64,000 nucleotides of DNA from Chitinophaga sp. SYP-B3965 (GCF_009647655.1 NZ_WJFD01000001.1:3100001-3164000); one strand, 5' to 3'; positions 7,545-16,433 are shown, numbered from the stretch's first letter. The notes: a model not told the origin generated them from the sequence alone. Numbers and translations: made by a program.

Positions 7545-7937
7545 TTATTTAAAAGACATATCCCGCGCCGTCCAGCAGGGCCTGATCTCTGCATCCAGCC
7601 AACCGGCTGCCACAGCGGAATCCTGCTGAATAAGGCTGACCACTTCCAGGCTGTCCTTGCATTCCATGATCAAAACATCCTGTAGTTCCTCGTTTTCCCT
7701 AAAAGGACTGGCTACAATCAGCTTACCTTCTCTTGCAAGATTTCGTACCGCGTAGAGATGTGCATTCTCTAGTAAAGGATCCGGTGGTTTCTTAGCGTTT
7801 GTGCGCAGCATCACCATCCAATATTTTTTGCTCTCTCCTTTTTGTACCGGCTCTATTTTTAATGGTCTTGATGTAAATCTGGCGATCACAAAAGTCAGGA
7901 ACACCGCCAATAGTAATACAGGCAACAGTTTAGCCAT
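7545..7937 (-). CDS. Membrane-anchored YCII-related domain protein
   Basis: A 130-residue protein with one N-terminal hydrophobic segment (about 4-20) that is either a signal anchor or signal peptide. A YciI-like alpha/beta barrel domain of about 85 residues follows (YWMVMLRTNAKK, HLYAVRNLAREGKLIVASPF, VSLIQQDSAVAAGWLDAEIRPCW). YCII domains resemble muconolactone-isomerase folds; most have no known reaction, and they often lie in degradation pathways or signalling proteins. An exported version is uncommon. The gene is convergent to pyrF and divergent from the acyl-CoA dehydrogenase gene. Confidence 0.75.
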   Translation of the reverse strand: MAKLLPVLLLAVFLTFVIARFTSRPLKIEPVQKGESKKYWMVMLRTNAKKPPDPLLENAHLYAVRNLAREGKLIVASPFRENEELQDVLIMECKDSLEVVSLIQQDSAVAAGWLDAEIRPCWTARDMSFK

Positions 7938-7997
7938 ATGCTTCAGATTTGCAGCCCCGAATATAATAACTTATCTGTAATTCCGTAAATTAGAGCT

Positions 7998-9176
7998 ATG
8001 CATCAAGACCTGTTTGAATCACCTGATTATTTCCAGATAGATGAACTTTTGACGGAAGAGCATAAGATGATCCGCGCATCTGTAAGACAATGGGTGAAGA
8101 ATGAGATCTCCCCTGTTATAGATGGCTATTGCCAGCGCGCGGAATTTCCTACCCAGATCATCAAAAGCCTCGGTGCCCTGGGTTGTTTTGGCCCTACCAT
8201 TCCGGCGGAAGCTGGCGGCGGAGGGCTGGATTACATTTCGTATGGATTAATGATGCAGGAGCTGGAACGCGGAGACAGTGGGATACGATCCACTGCATCT
8301 GTACAGGGTTCTTTGGTAATGCATCCTATTTATACATTCGGCAGTGCGGAACAAAAAAAGCGCTTCCTGCCCAAATTAGCTACCGGTGAAATGATGGGCT
8401 GCTTTGGATTGACGGAGCCGGACTTTGGTTCCAACCCCGCAGGCATGCTCACTTATTTTGATGACGACGGAGATCATATATTATTGAATGGCGCCAAGAT
8501 GTGGATCTCCAATGCTCCCTTTGCAGACATTGCATTGGTATGGGCTCGTGATCCGGAAGGAAAGATCAGGGGCGTGATCGTGGAGCGTGGCATGGAAGGT
8601 TTTTCCACGCCGGAAACAAAAGGTAAATGGAGCCTGCGCGCCAGCGCTACCGGAGAACTGGTATTGGATAATGTGCGTATTCCCAAAACCAATATCCTTC
8701 CGGATGCAAAAGGATTAAAAGCGCCCCTCTCCTGTTTATCTTCAGCCCGTTATGGCATTGCCTGGGGAACTATTGGCGCGGCCATGGATTGTTATGATAC
8801 AGCCTTGCGTTATGCAAAAGAACGTGTACAATTCAACCGGCCAATTGGTGGTTTTCAACTGATCCAAAAGAAACTGGCAGAAATGATCACGGAGATCACC
8901 AAAGCACAGCTGATGAACTGGCGCCTCGGCGTATTGCGCAATGAAGGGAAAGCAACGGCGGAACAGATCTCCATGGCTAAAAGGAATTCCTGCGAAACAG
9001 CTGTACATATTGCAAGGGAAGCACGCCAGATCCTTGGTGCGATGGGTATTTCCGGGGAATACCCCATTATGCGGCATATGATGAACCTGGAAAGTGTGAT
9101 CACCTACGAAGGCACACATGAAGTACATTTATTGATCACCGGCATGGATATTACAGGGCTGAATGCTTTTTCCTGA
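7998..9176 (+). CDS. Acyl-CoA dehydrogenase, glutaryl-CoA dehydrogenase type
   Basis: A 392-residue FAD-dependent acyl-CoA dehydrogenase. It follows the glutaryl-CoA dehydrogenase pattern closely: LGALGCFGPTIPAEAGGGGL, ELERGDSGIRSTASVQGSLV, CFGLTEPDFGSNPAGM and the C-terminal ITYEGTHEVHLLITGMDITG. The catalytic base is the Glu of YEGTH, about residue 371. Such enzymes convert glutaryl-CoA to crotonyl-CoA in lysine and tryptophan catabolism, using an electron-transfer flavoprotein; substrate choice is inferred from motif similarity. The apbE gene starts 25 bp downstream, so the two are probably co-transcribed, though the pathways are not obviously connected. Confidence 0.9.
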   Translation: MHQDLFESPDYFQIDELLTEEHKMIRASVRQWVKNEISPVIDGYCQRAEFPTQIIKSLGALGCFGPTIPAEAGGGGLDYISYGLMMQELERGDSGIRSTASVQGSLVMHPIYTFGSAEQKKRFLPKLATGEMMGCFGLTEPDFGSNPAGMLTYFDDDGDHILLNGAKMWISNAPFADIALVWARDPEGKIRGVIVERGMEGFSTPETKGKWSLRASATGELVLDNVRIPKTNILPDAKGLKAPLSCLSSARYGIAWGTIGAAMDCYDTALRYAKERVQFNRPIGGFQLIQKKLAEMITEITKAQLMNWRLGVLRNEGKATAEQISMAKRNSCETAVHIAREARQILGAMGISGEYPIMRHMMNLESVITYEGTHEVHLLITGMDITGLNAFS

Positions 9177-9201
9177 CAGATGGATTGCTTATTTTACAGA
9201 C

Positions 9202-10188
9202 ATGAAGGGCCTATTCTTTTTTATTGGCATATGCATATCCGTTAGTACCTCTGCACAAAAACTGGTCAGTTTCCAGGGAAAAGCACAGGGCACTTATTAC
9301 ATTGTTAAATACGTGAGTGACGATACGATCTCCCTCCGCGAAGATGTAGAAGATCTTTTCAAGGACATTGACAGGTCTTTGTCCCTCTACCTGCCCAGTT
9401 CCCTCATCAACAGGTTCAATAAAGGCCCCAAGGTAGTGATGGACCATCACATGCTTACCGTAGTGCGGAAAGCCCAGGAAGTAAGCAAGATCACAGACGG
9501 ACTGTTCGACATTACCATCAAACCATTGGTAGACCTTTGGGGATTTGGCGTTGTAAGACATGAAGGACAACCCTCCCGCCAGGATATAACCAGAAAATTA
9601 CGACTGGTGGATTACAAGCTACTCACTGTTCGTGCAAAATACCTGATCAAAAAAAGAGAAGGCATGGAGATAGATTGCAATGGTATTGCACAAGGTTATA
9701 CTTCTGATGTAGTGGCCAGGTTGCTTCATGCACGTGGTATTCATAATTTCCTGGTGGATGTTGGCGGTGAACTCGTGGCTTCCGGTGTGAATACACAAGG
9801 GCTGCCATGGAGTGTGGGAATAGAAAGGCCTCCTGGTACAGACAGCAGCAGCAAACCTGTGCAGGCATTATTACGGTTGAAGAACAAAGCTGTGGCTACA
9901 AGTGGCAATTACCAACGGTTCTTTGATGAAGGCGGCACCCGTTTTGCGCATACTATTGATCCCCGCACCGGCCAGGCTTTACATAACAACATCATTTCCG
10001 TTACAGTGACAGCGCCAGATGCCATGACAGCAGATGCATTTGATAATGCCCTTATCATTTTAGGCGTGGATGCAGGGTTGCAATTTATCAGCGAACATCC
10101 GAAGTTAAAGTTGCAGGCTTTTTATGTATACAAAGATGCAGCGGGTAAGATCAGCGAAAAATATTCTCCCGATTTCTTTGCAGAATAG
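9202..10188 (+). CDS. apbE: FAD:protein FMN transferase ApbE
   Basis: A 328-residue ApbE-family enzyme that transfers FMN from FAD to Thr/Ser residues of exported flavoproteins such as NqrB/C or RnfD/G-type subunits. The start at 9202 gives a signal peptide (MKGLFFFIGICISVSTSAQ). Signatures include FQGKAQGTYYIVKY, FDITIKPLVDLWGFG, MEIDCNGIAQGYTSDVVA, FLVDVGGELVASG and the metal-site FAHTIDPRTGQ. A longer start at 9163 overlaps the acyl-CoA dehydrogenase gene and spoils the signal peptide. The final 20 codons are duplicated in frame just past the TAG stop (10189-10260). Confidence 0.93.
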   Translation: MKGLFFFIGICISVSTSAQKLVSFQGKAQGTYYIVKYVSDDTISLREDVEDLFKDIDRSLSLYLPSSLINRFNKGPKVVMDHHMLTVVRKAQEVSKITDGLFDITIKPLVDLWGFGVVRHEGQPSRQDITRKLRLVDYKLLTVRAKYLIKKREGMEIDCNGIAQGYTSDVVARLLHARGIHNFLVDVGGELVASGVNTQGLPWSVGIERPPGTDSSSKPVQALLRLKNKAVATSGNYQRFFDEGGTRFAHTIDPRTGQALHNNIISVTVTAPDAMTADAFDNALIILGVDAGLQFISEHPKLKLQAFYVYKDAAGKISEKYSPDFFAE

Positions 10189-10260
10189 AAAGTCCGTAAA
10201 GATGCAGCAGGTAAGATCACTGAAAAATATTCTCCCGGATTCTTCGAAGAAACAGAATAA
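10189..10260 (+). pseudogene. In-frame duplicate of the apbE 3' end, beyond the TAG stop
   Basis: Directly after the apbE TAG the same frame stays open for 23 codons to a TAA and reads KDAAGKITEKYSPGFFEETE near its end. This repeats the real apbE C-terminus (KDAAGKISEKYSPDFFAE). The DNA copies at about 10134-10185 and 10198-10257 are nearly identical. The simplest reading is a tandem duplication of the gene end, with the inner stop now used. Readthrough of TAG would append the second copy, but there is no evidence that this happens. Confidence 0.6.
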
Positions 10261-10284
10261 AAAAGGGCCGTCCGAAGACAGCCC
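10258..10284 (-). terminator. Intrinsic terminator of the outer-membrane beta-barrel gene
   Basis: On the minus strand, GGGCTGTC pairs with GACGGCCC around a TTCG tetraloop and is followed by six Ts. It lies about 30 bp past the stop at 10314. Confidence 0.85.
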
Positions 10285-10313
10285 ATCATTCTCACATGTT
10301 CCGTTAACTTGGT

Positions 10314-10934
10314 TTATTGGATATGGAACTTCAGTCCAATATTTGCTTGTATCGAGCTATAGTTCGTAATCTCGTTCAGCTTGTAAGGTGCATAGTTATA
10401 TTGCACGTTCGCGTTCAGCATCACTGGAGAATATTTCCCAAAGGGTATATTGATACCTAACTCAGGACTCACCTGGAAGGCCCATTTGTTTTCTTTTTCC
10501 ACGAATTCACCCCAATACTTTTCATAGTTCATATTGGCTGTACCGATCCCTACACCAGCGTATGGAATTACGCGGGCATCTGCTTTTGCAAAGGAATATT
10601 GCACCGTTGCAAGGATAGGAATAGTTTGCAGTGTATGTGTTTGTACGGCAGAAACATCTTCTCCTTTACCAGGATACACTGCACGGGGAAATCTCTCATA
10701 AAAATCCGCATACCCTACTTTACCACCTACGCTCAAACGATCGTTGATAGCGTAATTGATGCCTGCTGTCCATCCACGGAAGCTTGTGTTCTTTGCGTAA
10801 TCACTCAGCGAACCAAGTGGCTGTGCAATAGAATAATTCACGTTAACAGAAAGTGGTGGGCGGCTCTGCGCAAAGGCGCTATGCACACCCAGCGAGCCGA
10901 TCATCAATAATATAATTACTTTAATACTTTTCAT
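10314..10934 (-). CDS. Outer membrane beta-barrel protein, OmpW/PorT-like
   Basis: A 206-residue protein with a signal peptide (about 1-22, ending HSAFAQ). Alternating aromatic and polar beta strands follow (VNVNYSIAQPLGSL, GWTAGINYAINDRLSVGGKVGYAD, VIPYAGVGIG, ANIGLKFHIQ), typical of an eight-stranded outer-membrane barrel. The terminal residue pattern is hydrophobic-rich, as expected for BAM-assembled proteins. The function is unknown; in Bacteroidetes such barrels are structural or small-molecule channels. It lies 29 bp downstream of a DUF4136 lipoprotein gene on the same strand, and the two probably form one envelope operon ending at the UUCG terminator. Confidence 0.85.
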   Translation of the reverse strand: MKSIKVIILLMIGSLGVHSAFAQSRPPLSVNVNYSIAQPLGSLSDYAKNTSFRGWTAGINYAINDRLSVGGKVGYADFYERFPRAVYPGKGEDVSAVQTHTLQTIPILATVQYSFAKADARVIPYAGVGIGTANMNYEKYWGEFVEKENKWAFQVSPELGINIPFGKYSPVMLNANVQYNYAPYKLNEITNYSSIQANIGLKFHIQ

Positions 10935-10963
10935 TTTCTTACTTTTTTAGCTGGTCCAATCAA

Positions 10964-11608
10964 TTAGTTGTTGCTTGCTTTCAGATACGCACTCTGATCG
11001 ATCACTGCTTTCACCATCGATTCAATGTTATCACTGTTCCATACACCTGTTCCACGTAACATGGCATTCCAGATAGCATTCAGTTTGTTATCTGCATGCG
11101 GCGCATTTTTAAGATCCAGCAGATCCACTACAACAGATTTTTCTCTTGTGCGGAATACGGAATAGTAAGAAGGGAACCAGTAATCAAAGCCCGGATATCC
11201 CCAGTATCCTGAATCCCAATATCCCGGGTAACCTGCCCAGTAGCCTGGATCGTAACCGATGGAAGTAGTGGTGTTATCGATGCGGCTCACATTCACGGCG
11301 AGATCTGGTTTTGCACCTTTATCTACCAATGTGTAACCTCTGCCCTGCAGGGAAGTTTTCAGACTATTCAGCAATTTCACATCATACGCTGTCAGTTCTT
11401 TCTTCGCATCTTCCCTATTGCTGATCACGGCCACAGAGTCTACTATACTAAACGTTTTGTAAGATGTAAAATCTGCTGTGTCGTTGTAGTTTGTAACATA
11501 AATCCGGGATTCTTCCTCCGTCATGTCATTGAGTGGTTCTTTCCTGCAACTGCTGATCAACAGGGCGCTAACGGCAATTGCACTTAAGATCATTCCTGTT
11601 CTTTTCAT
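10964..11608 (-). CDS. DUF4136 domain lipoprotein
   Basis: A 214-residue lipoprotein: the signal peptide ends in the lipobox ALLISSC with Cys21 as lipidation site. The DUF4136 fold follows, with typical DFTSYKTFSIVDS, LKTSLQGRGYTLVDKGAKPD and VVVDLLDLKNAP segments. A Gly/Tyr/Trp-rich insert (GYWAGYPGYWDSGYWGYPG, about 119-137) interrupts the domain. DUF4136 proteins are widespread Bacteroidetes envelope lipoproteins with no known biochemical role. The gene is first in a probable two-gene unit with the beta-barrel gene at 10314. Confidence 0.85.
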   Translation of the reverse strand: MKRTGMILSAIAVSALLISSCRKEPLNDMTEEESRIYVTNYNDTADFTSYKTFSIVDSVAVISNREDAKKELTAYDVKLLNSLKTSLQGRGYTLVDKGAKPDLAVNVSRIDNTTTSIGYDPGYWAGYPGYWDSGYWGYPGFDYWFPSYYSVFRTREKSVVVDLLDLKNAPHADNKLNAIWNAMLRGTGVWNSDNIESMVKAVIDQSAYLKASNN

Positions 11609-11948
11609 ATGTGTTAATTTTTTCTCAGTTTAGTAAGATGGCCGGTGATGACGTCCGTTATACACATAATCATACATTACTAGTTAATCCGGACAAACGG
11701 ACGCACATCATCGTTCATTACATTCAACACGTTTCCATCTTCACCATATCATCTTCACAACCGACCAATCAATTATTGAACGCTATAGACAGGAGAATGT
11801 TACTTTCGTTTACAGGAGAAACGTTAAAATAGCCTTAAAGAAATGTTAAAGCAAAACCGCCGGGGTAGGCGGTTTGCATGGGGGATTTAAAGTATATATT
11901 CTCGAATTTGAATATTATTTTTTGCAGTAGTATGTTACGATAACTATA
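11609..11948. other. Intergenic region, 340 bp
   Basis: This holds the upstream region of the DUF4136 gene and the 3' flank of the HAD phosphatase gene, both on the minus strand. The only structure seen is the hairpin at 11851-11876. A + strand open frame that crosses into it begins inside the DUF4136 gene and looks spurious. No -7 consensus match was found. Confidence 0.5.
11851..11876 (-). terminator. Possible terminator of the HAD phosphatase gene
   Basis: GCAAAACCGCC and GGCGGTTTGC pair over about ten bases with one bulge around GGGGTA. On the minus strand the right arm runs into TTTTGCTTT. It lies about 75 bp past the phosphatase stop, so the call is tentative. Confidence 0.4.
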
Positions 11949-12569
11949 TCAGTTCAGTATTCCGCGTTTTATAAGTTCTTCTTGTAATTGTGCAGATGAT
12001 TGGAAATGGATACTCTCAATTCCGTAGGCTTCTGCTGCTTTTACGTTGCGTAAATTATCGTCGATAAAAATAGTATTTGCTTTGTTCACTTCATAGCGAT
12101 CCAGCAAAAGCTGATAAAAATCATGTGATGGCTTGCGGAGTTTTTCTTTACCGGACACAACGATGCCATCAAACAGTTCCAGGAATTTGTACTCCATTAA
12201 AGCAATCGGAAATGTTTCGTTGGACCAATTGGTGAGTGCGTATAATTTATACTGACCACTTTCTTTTAATTGCTGAAGGATCTTTACGGTTTCCGGGATG
12301 GGGCCGCCGAGCATTTCTTTCCATCTTCCGTAAAAGGCACGAATCTGCGCTTCATGTTCCGGGAACTGGCTAACCAGCAGTTCAGTTCCTTCCTGAAGGG
12401 TACGGCCTTCATCCTGCGCTTCATTCCAGTCTGAGGTGCAGACATGTTCCAGGAAATGTTCTACTTCTTCCGGTGTGGCGAAGATCTTACTATATAAATA
12501 ACGCGGATTCCAATCAACAAGTACAGCTCCCAGATCAAAAATGACAGAATGGTAGGCATGGTTCTTCAT
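11949..12569 (-). CDS. HAD-superfamily phosphatase, YihX-like
   Basis: A 206-residue cytosolic HAD hydrolase. Motif I is SVIFDLGAVLVDWNP, with the nucleophile at Asp12. Motif II is the Thr of LYALTNWSNE, motif III the Lys of KEKLRKPSHDFY, and motif IV the acidic pair in TIFIDDNLRNVKAA. An alpha-helical C1 cap lies between motifs I and II. The DLGxV..D form with TNWS is typical of the YihX subgroup, whose E. coli member releases phosphate from alpha-glucose 1-phosphate; the substrate here is unproven. It is alone in its transcription unit, downstream of the DUF2130 gene. Confidence 0.87.
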   Translation of the reverse strand: MKNHAYHSVIFDLGAVLVDWNPRYLYSKIFATPEEVEHFLEHVCTSDWNEAQDEGRTLQEGTELLVSQFPEHEAQIRAFYGRWKEMLGGPIPETVKILQQLKESGQYKLYALTNWSNETFPIALMEYKFLELFDGIVVSGKEKLRKPSHDFYQLLLDRYEVNKANTIFIDDNLRNVKAAEAYGIESIHFQSSAQLQEELIKRGILN

Positions 12570-12631
12570 AGAGTAAATGTATAACGCTAAAATTAACCTT
12601 GCAAGGATTTATATAGAATTATTTTCATAGA

Positions 12632-13915
12632 TCAATCATCTCCTGCTGCCAGCAGTGCATCTGCTGCATCATCTAATAGCTGTAAGTCTATGGAGTCGCT
12701 GCCGGCAATGCCTTCAATGGAACCTTTGATGTGCGCGGCGTTCAGCAATACTTTCTCCAGTTGCTTTTCCCGGGCTTTCCAGAGTTTTTCCATGGCTTCC
12801 CTTTCTTTCTGGATACTGTTCTTCATGGCCCTGAATCCTTCCCGGATGGCATTCCATTGTTCTGCAAACTCGCCACTGGTAAGGTAATCGTAGAGGAGGT
12901 GCATTTTATCTCCTTTATTCTCGTGGTTCTTGGAAACGCTGTATACTTTCAGAATGGCGTCCCGCAGTACGAAGGTGAGGCTTTTCACTTCGTGGAAGGT
13001 GCATACCCAGATGCCGTCCTTTTCACCGAAACGGTCCATGTCTTTGGGCATGGTTTGGGTTACCAGCACGGCTACATCTGCTCCCTGGCTGCGCATGTCT
13101 GCCTTCAACTTTTCCAGCCATTCTTTTGAAAAGTCTTTGGTGCGTTTGCTTTCGTAGATGATCTTTCCGCATTCCTGGCCATATTGGTTCCTGACGGTCT
13201 GGATACAGTCTGCTCCTCTTACTCCTTTGCCTACTTCAGAGATAGCGTCAAAAGGGAAATTAGAGCGCAGCATTTCTTCAAGGGCCAGTTCCTGTACTTC
13301 TCCCTGCAACTGCATAGAGCCCTGTTCTGCTTTTCGGCGCATTTCTTCTACCAGGCGGCGTTGGTCTTCCAGTTGCTTTTCCAGTTCTTTGGTGCGCATC
13401 TGGGTTTCTGTTTCTTTCAGGCTGCTGCGTTCCGCTTCTTCTTTCCGTACCTGGTCCATCAACTGGCTGCGTTCCTGTAGCAACCGTTTCTGGAGGTTTA
13501 TTTCCATTTCCTGTTCACGGTTATTCAGCTCCTGGGTTTTACGCAGGAATTCCAGTTCTTTGGTGCGGGCTTCTTTCAGCTTTTCTTCGTTCTCCTGCTG
13601 CGTTTCTTTCATGAGCTGCAGCTGGTTCTCGAAATCCGCACTTACATCTTTGCGTATATTTTCAGAAAGTTGTTCCTGAAGTTTGACCCTTTCTGTCTGC
13701 AGGCGTTTATTCAATTCTTCCTCCTGCTGCTGCTTTTCCTGCTGGATCTGCTGGCGCTGCTGCTCCACTTCATTCTTTTGCGCCTGTAACGCCTCCATCC
13801 TTTTACGCCATTCCGTTTCCAGCTTGCCACGCATTTCCCGCTCAATATCAGCGGCAAACGCATCTTCCATAACAAACTGGTGTTTACAATTAGGACAAGT
13901 GATCGAAGTACCCAT
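12632..13915 (-). CDS. DUF2130 coiled-coil protein with zinc-ribbon start
   Basis: A 427-residue soluble protein in three parts. A short N-terminal CPNCKHQF knuckle (residues 7-14) shows only one Cys pair of a zinc ribbon. A long, highly charged Gln/Glu/Lys/Arg coiled coil spans about 25-205. The DUF2130 domain begins near 207 (ALEEMLRSNFPFDAISEVGKG), with DCIQTVRNQYGQECGKIIYE and DVAVLVTQTMPKDM. The DCIQ / IIYESKR / VLVTQ pattern resembles PD-(D/E)xK nuclease-like folds, an inference from pattern only. Its biological role is unknown. A -7-type box lies 62 bp upstream of its start. Confidence 0.85.
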   Translation of the reverse strand: MGTSITCPNCKHQFVMEDAFAADIEREMRGKLETEWRKRMEALQAQKNEVEQQRQQIQQEKQQQEEELNKRLQTERVKLQEQLSENIRKDVSADFENQLQLMKETQQENEEKLKEARTKELEFLRKTQELNNREQEMEINLQKRLLQERSQLMDQVRKEEAERSSLKETETQMRTKELEKQLEDQRRLVEEMRRKAEQGSMQLQGEVQELALEEMLRSNFPFDAISEVGKGVRGADCIQTVRNQYGQECGKIIYESKRTKDFSKEWLEKLKADMRSQGADVAVLVTQTMPKDMDRFGEKDGIWVCTFHEVKSLTFVLRDAILKVYSVSKNHENKGDKMHLLYDYLTSGEFAEQWNAIREGFRAMKNSIQKEREAMEKLWKAREKQLEKVLLNAAHIKGSIEGIAGSDSIDLQLLDDAADALLAAGDD

Positions 13916-13977
13916 AATTCACATGATTAAACGAGATAAATATCCTGTTTTACTACGCAGTGTATTTACATCCCGTG

Positions 13978-13985
13978 CAAAGGTA
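13978..13985 (-). promoter_or_regulatory. -7 box upstream of the DUF2130 gene
   Basis: On the minus strand the sequence is TACCTTTG, an exact TAnnTTTG match, 62 bp before the ATG at 13915. No -33 TTTG was found. Confidence 0.4.
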
Positions 13986-14059
13986 GGCGATTGTTTTTAT
14001 TGAAGAAGGGGAGATCCCATAATCCGGAAATATCTATAACATTCTGTATATTAGGGTTG

Positions 14060-15646
14060 ATGCATACTCTTTTACCTTTTCTGCTGGCGATGGTAGCCGC
14101 CATTGTGTTACTGAATATGTGGGCCGCGAAGCTCAAAATTGCTTATCCCATATTACTGGTTATAGGCGGATTACTGATCAGTTTTATCCCCGGACTACCA
14201 GTGGTTAAAATTAACCCCGATCTTATCTTCTTTCTATTTCTTCCGCCCCTGCTCTTTAACGCGGCCTGGGCCATCTCTTTTAAAGAGATGAAGAAATGGT
14301 GGCGTATTATTGGCAGCTTTGCTTTCCTGGTAGTGTTTTTTACAGCACTCTCTGTAGCGCTGGTCACCAATTACTACATTCCCGGATTCACGATCGCCCT
14401 GGGGTTTTTATTAGGGGGAATTGTATCACCACCTGATGCAGTAAGTACCGGGGCCATTACCAAGTTTGTAAAGATCCCAAACTCCACGTCGGCCGTGCTG
14501 GAAGGAGAAAGCCTGCTGAACGACGCATCTTCGCTGATCATTTTCCGTTTTGCATTGGTGGCAGTGGGTACCGGTCAGTTCGTATGGCAGGATGCAACGC
14601 TTAGTTTTTTGTGGATGGTAATTGGTGGTGTGGCTATTGGTTTGCTGTTAGGCTGGATATTTGTACAGGCACATAAACGTTTGCCTACAGATGCTCCCTC
14701 AGACATAGCGCTTACACTCATTGAGCCTTACTTTATGTATTGGATAGCCGAACAAGTCGGTAGTTCCGGAGTGATGGCGGTTGTAAGTGGTGGTTTGTAT
14801 ATGTCTGCAAGGAGTTTGATCTTTCTGAACAGCACCAGCCGCATCAGGGGTTATAGTGTATGGGAAAGTTTTGTGTTTATTCTGAACGGTATTGTTTTCC
14901 TGATCATTGGCCTGGAACTTCCGGAGATCGTAGATGGGTTACGCTCAAAAGGTATTCCTTTAAGTACAGCCATTGGCTATGGCCTGTTGGTAACAGGTGT
15001 GTTGATTGCAGCGCGGATCATCAGTTCCTTTGCCGCTATGATAGCCACATTTATTTTCCGCCCGGGCGTGATGCCCCGCGCATCCTCCAGAACAAGGCAA
15101 ATGCTCATGCCACTATTGCTCGGCTGGACAGGCATGCGTGGTGTGGTATCATTGGCTGCCGCATTAGCCATACCCGTTACTTTGTATAAGGGCGGCCCTC
15201 CTTTTCCGCACAGGGACCTGATATTGTTCATCACTTTTGTTGTGATATTGCTTACACTGGTAGTACAGGGACTTACACTTCCTATTTTTATAACACGCTT
15301 CCGGATATTTGATGGCATATTTAAGGAAGAAGAGGAAGGATCAGCCAAACAGAAAATGAAGCAAGGCCTGAAGCAGCATGTTTACCAGTTCCTTAAAAAT
15401 AAACATGATAACGAGCTGATCGGTCATGCCGGCATGGAAAAGATCATGAAGAACTGGGAAGAAAAAACAAAGGCCGCAGATGATAGCTGGATGGATGAAA
15501 AGATGAAGGCTATTTTCTTTGAAGTATTGGAAAGTCAGCGGCAATATCTTACAGAACTCAATAAAGATCCTTCTATTGATGAGGAAATTATTCGTCAGCA
15601 ATTATATCAGATTGATTTGGAGGAAGAGCGGTTGAAGATTATTTAA
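14060..15646 (+). CDS. Na+/H+ antiporter, CPA1 family
   Basis: A 528-residue protein with about twelve transmembrane segments from the start MHTLLPFLLAMVAAIVLL. The CPA1 ion-site motif LLNDASSLIIFRFALV (following LEGESL) holds the Asn-Asp pair, and GGIVSPPDAVSTGA and GWTGMRGVVSLAAALAIP are further family landmarks. The last 100 residues are a cytosolic charged tail (KHDNELIGHAGMEKIMKNWE). Such proteins exchange Na+ or K+ for H+ across the inner membrane for pH and salt homeostasis. A longer in-frame start at 13991 adds a non-membrane leader and is less likely. Ion specificity cannot be read from sequence. Confidence 0.92.
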   Translation: MHTLLPFLLAMVAAIVLLNMWAAKLKIAYPILLVIGGLLISFIPGLPVVKINPDLIFFLFLPPLLFNAAWAISFKEMKKWWRIIGSFAFLVVFFTALSVALVTNYYIPGFTIALGFLLGGIVSPPDAVSTGAITKFVKIPNSTSAVLEGESLLNDASSLIIFRFALVAVGTGQFVWQDATLSFLWMVIGGVAIGLLLGWIFVQAHKRLPTDAPSDIALTLIEPYFMYWIAEQVGSSGVMAVVSGGLYMSARSLIFLNSTSRIRGYSVWESFVFILNGIVFLIIGLELPEIVDGLRSKGIPLSTAIGYGLLVTGVLIAARIISSFAAMIATFIFRPGVMPRASSRTRQMLMPLLLGWTGMRGVVSLAAALAIPVTLYKGGPPFPHRDLILFITFVVILLTLVVQGLTLPIFITRFRIFDGIFKEEEEGSAKQKMKQGLKQHVYQFLKNKHDNELIGHAGMEKIMKNWEEKTKAADDSWMDEKMKAIFFEVLESQRQYLTELNKDPSIDEEIIRQQLYQIDLEEERLKII

Positions 15647-15673
15647 ACTACTTCTATGTGGCCCCCGCCAGAG

Positions 15674-15706
15674 AAAAACCACTGCCGGAAATATTCCAAC
15701 AGTGGT
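15674..15706 (-). terminator. Intrinsic terminator of the FxLYD protein gene
   Basis: On the minus strand, ACCACTG and CAGTGGT pair around an inner GGAA/TTCC step and run into a TTTTTCTC tail. It lies 33 bp past the stop at 15739. Confidence 0.75.
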
Positions 15707-15738
15707 CAGGTCATTATAATTGGCGAAAGAAGGCTTTA

Positions 15739-16200
15739 TCAGAATGGCATGTTGAGCGCCTCAATATCATACTTCACTGCTTTTTCAATGCTCAGGCCTA
15801 ATACATCGATGGTCCTTTTAGCACCGCTGGCGAGGTTTGTAGTATTCCCCATACCGGTACCCACTACTTTCCCATCTTTATCATACCAGGTTGCTTTGAC
15901 CTCTACATAATCCTCCAGGCTGCTTCCGTTATTCTGCACGGTAACGTGTATGGTCCGCATTGTTTCGCTGGCCATGTTTTCTATTTTCTCGTTGTGTTGC
16001 AGGATCTGAATGGTTGGTTTACTATCGCTGGAAGCGGCAGAATTTGCGGCCGGCGCGGATTCTGAGCTGGAGGAAGAAGATGCTTTGTCTCCCTTACCTA
16101 TATTCGCAATAACGCTTAAAACGATAATTGTAGCGATCACGATCAGAATAATCTTACCAATACCAAATTTGTTTTTGGGCTGGTTTGTAGCAGTGTTCAT
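15739..16200 (-). CDS. Membrane-anchored FxLYD domain protein
   Basis: A 153-residue protein with a single N-terminal helix (about 13-33, FGIGKIILIVIATIIVLSVI), a Ser/Ala-rich linker (about 38-62) and a C-terminal FxLYD-like beta-sandwich of about 85 residues. The domain includes MRTIHVTVQNNGSSLEDYVEVK, TWYDKDGKVVGTGMG and LASGAKRTIDV. FxLYD domains resemble immunoglobulin-like folds in secreted or anchored bacterial proteins and have no established biochemical role. The orientation suggests a periplasmic domain held at the inner membrane. It is monocistronic, convergent with the antiporter gene. Confidence 0.75.
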   Translation of the reverse strand: MNTATNQPKNKFGIGKIILIVIATIIVLSVIANIGKGDKASSSSSSESAPAANSAASSDSKPTIQILQHNEKIENMASETMRTIHVTVQNNGSSLEDYVEVKATWYDKDGKVVGTGMGNTTNLASGAKRTIDVLGLSIEKAVKYDIEALNMPF

Positions 16201-16433
16201 GTGGGATATGTTTTTAATTAAAGAATGAAAGATAGGTTGCTTAGTGATTCATTCAGACCGGGATAAAATCCGATTAAATATAAGGCAAATCAATAACACA
16301 TTTATCAATTCACTATAATATTTATAATGTTGATATGCATTTTGTTACACAAACATATTTGTATCACTTGCAGGTGATTTATTATCAGGTTTTTAGGGGT
16401 TGTTTTTAAATGCCTGGGGTGTAAAAACGAAAA

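Noticed and set aside
11578..11832. 84-codon + strand open frame (MHLRSFLFFSYVL...)
   Set aside because: It begins inside the minus-strand DUF4136 gene, then runs through its upstream region with no promoter or family similarity; chance frame.
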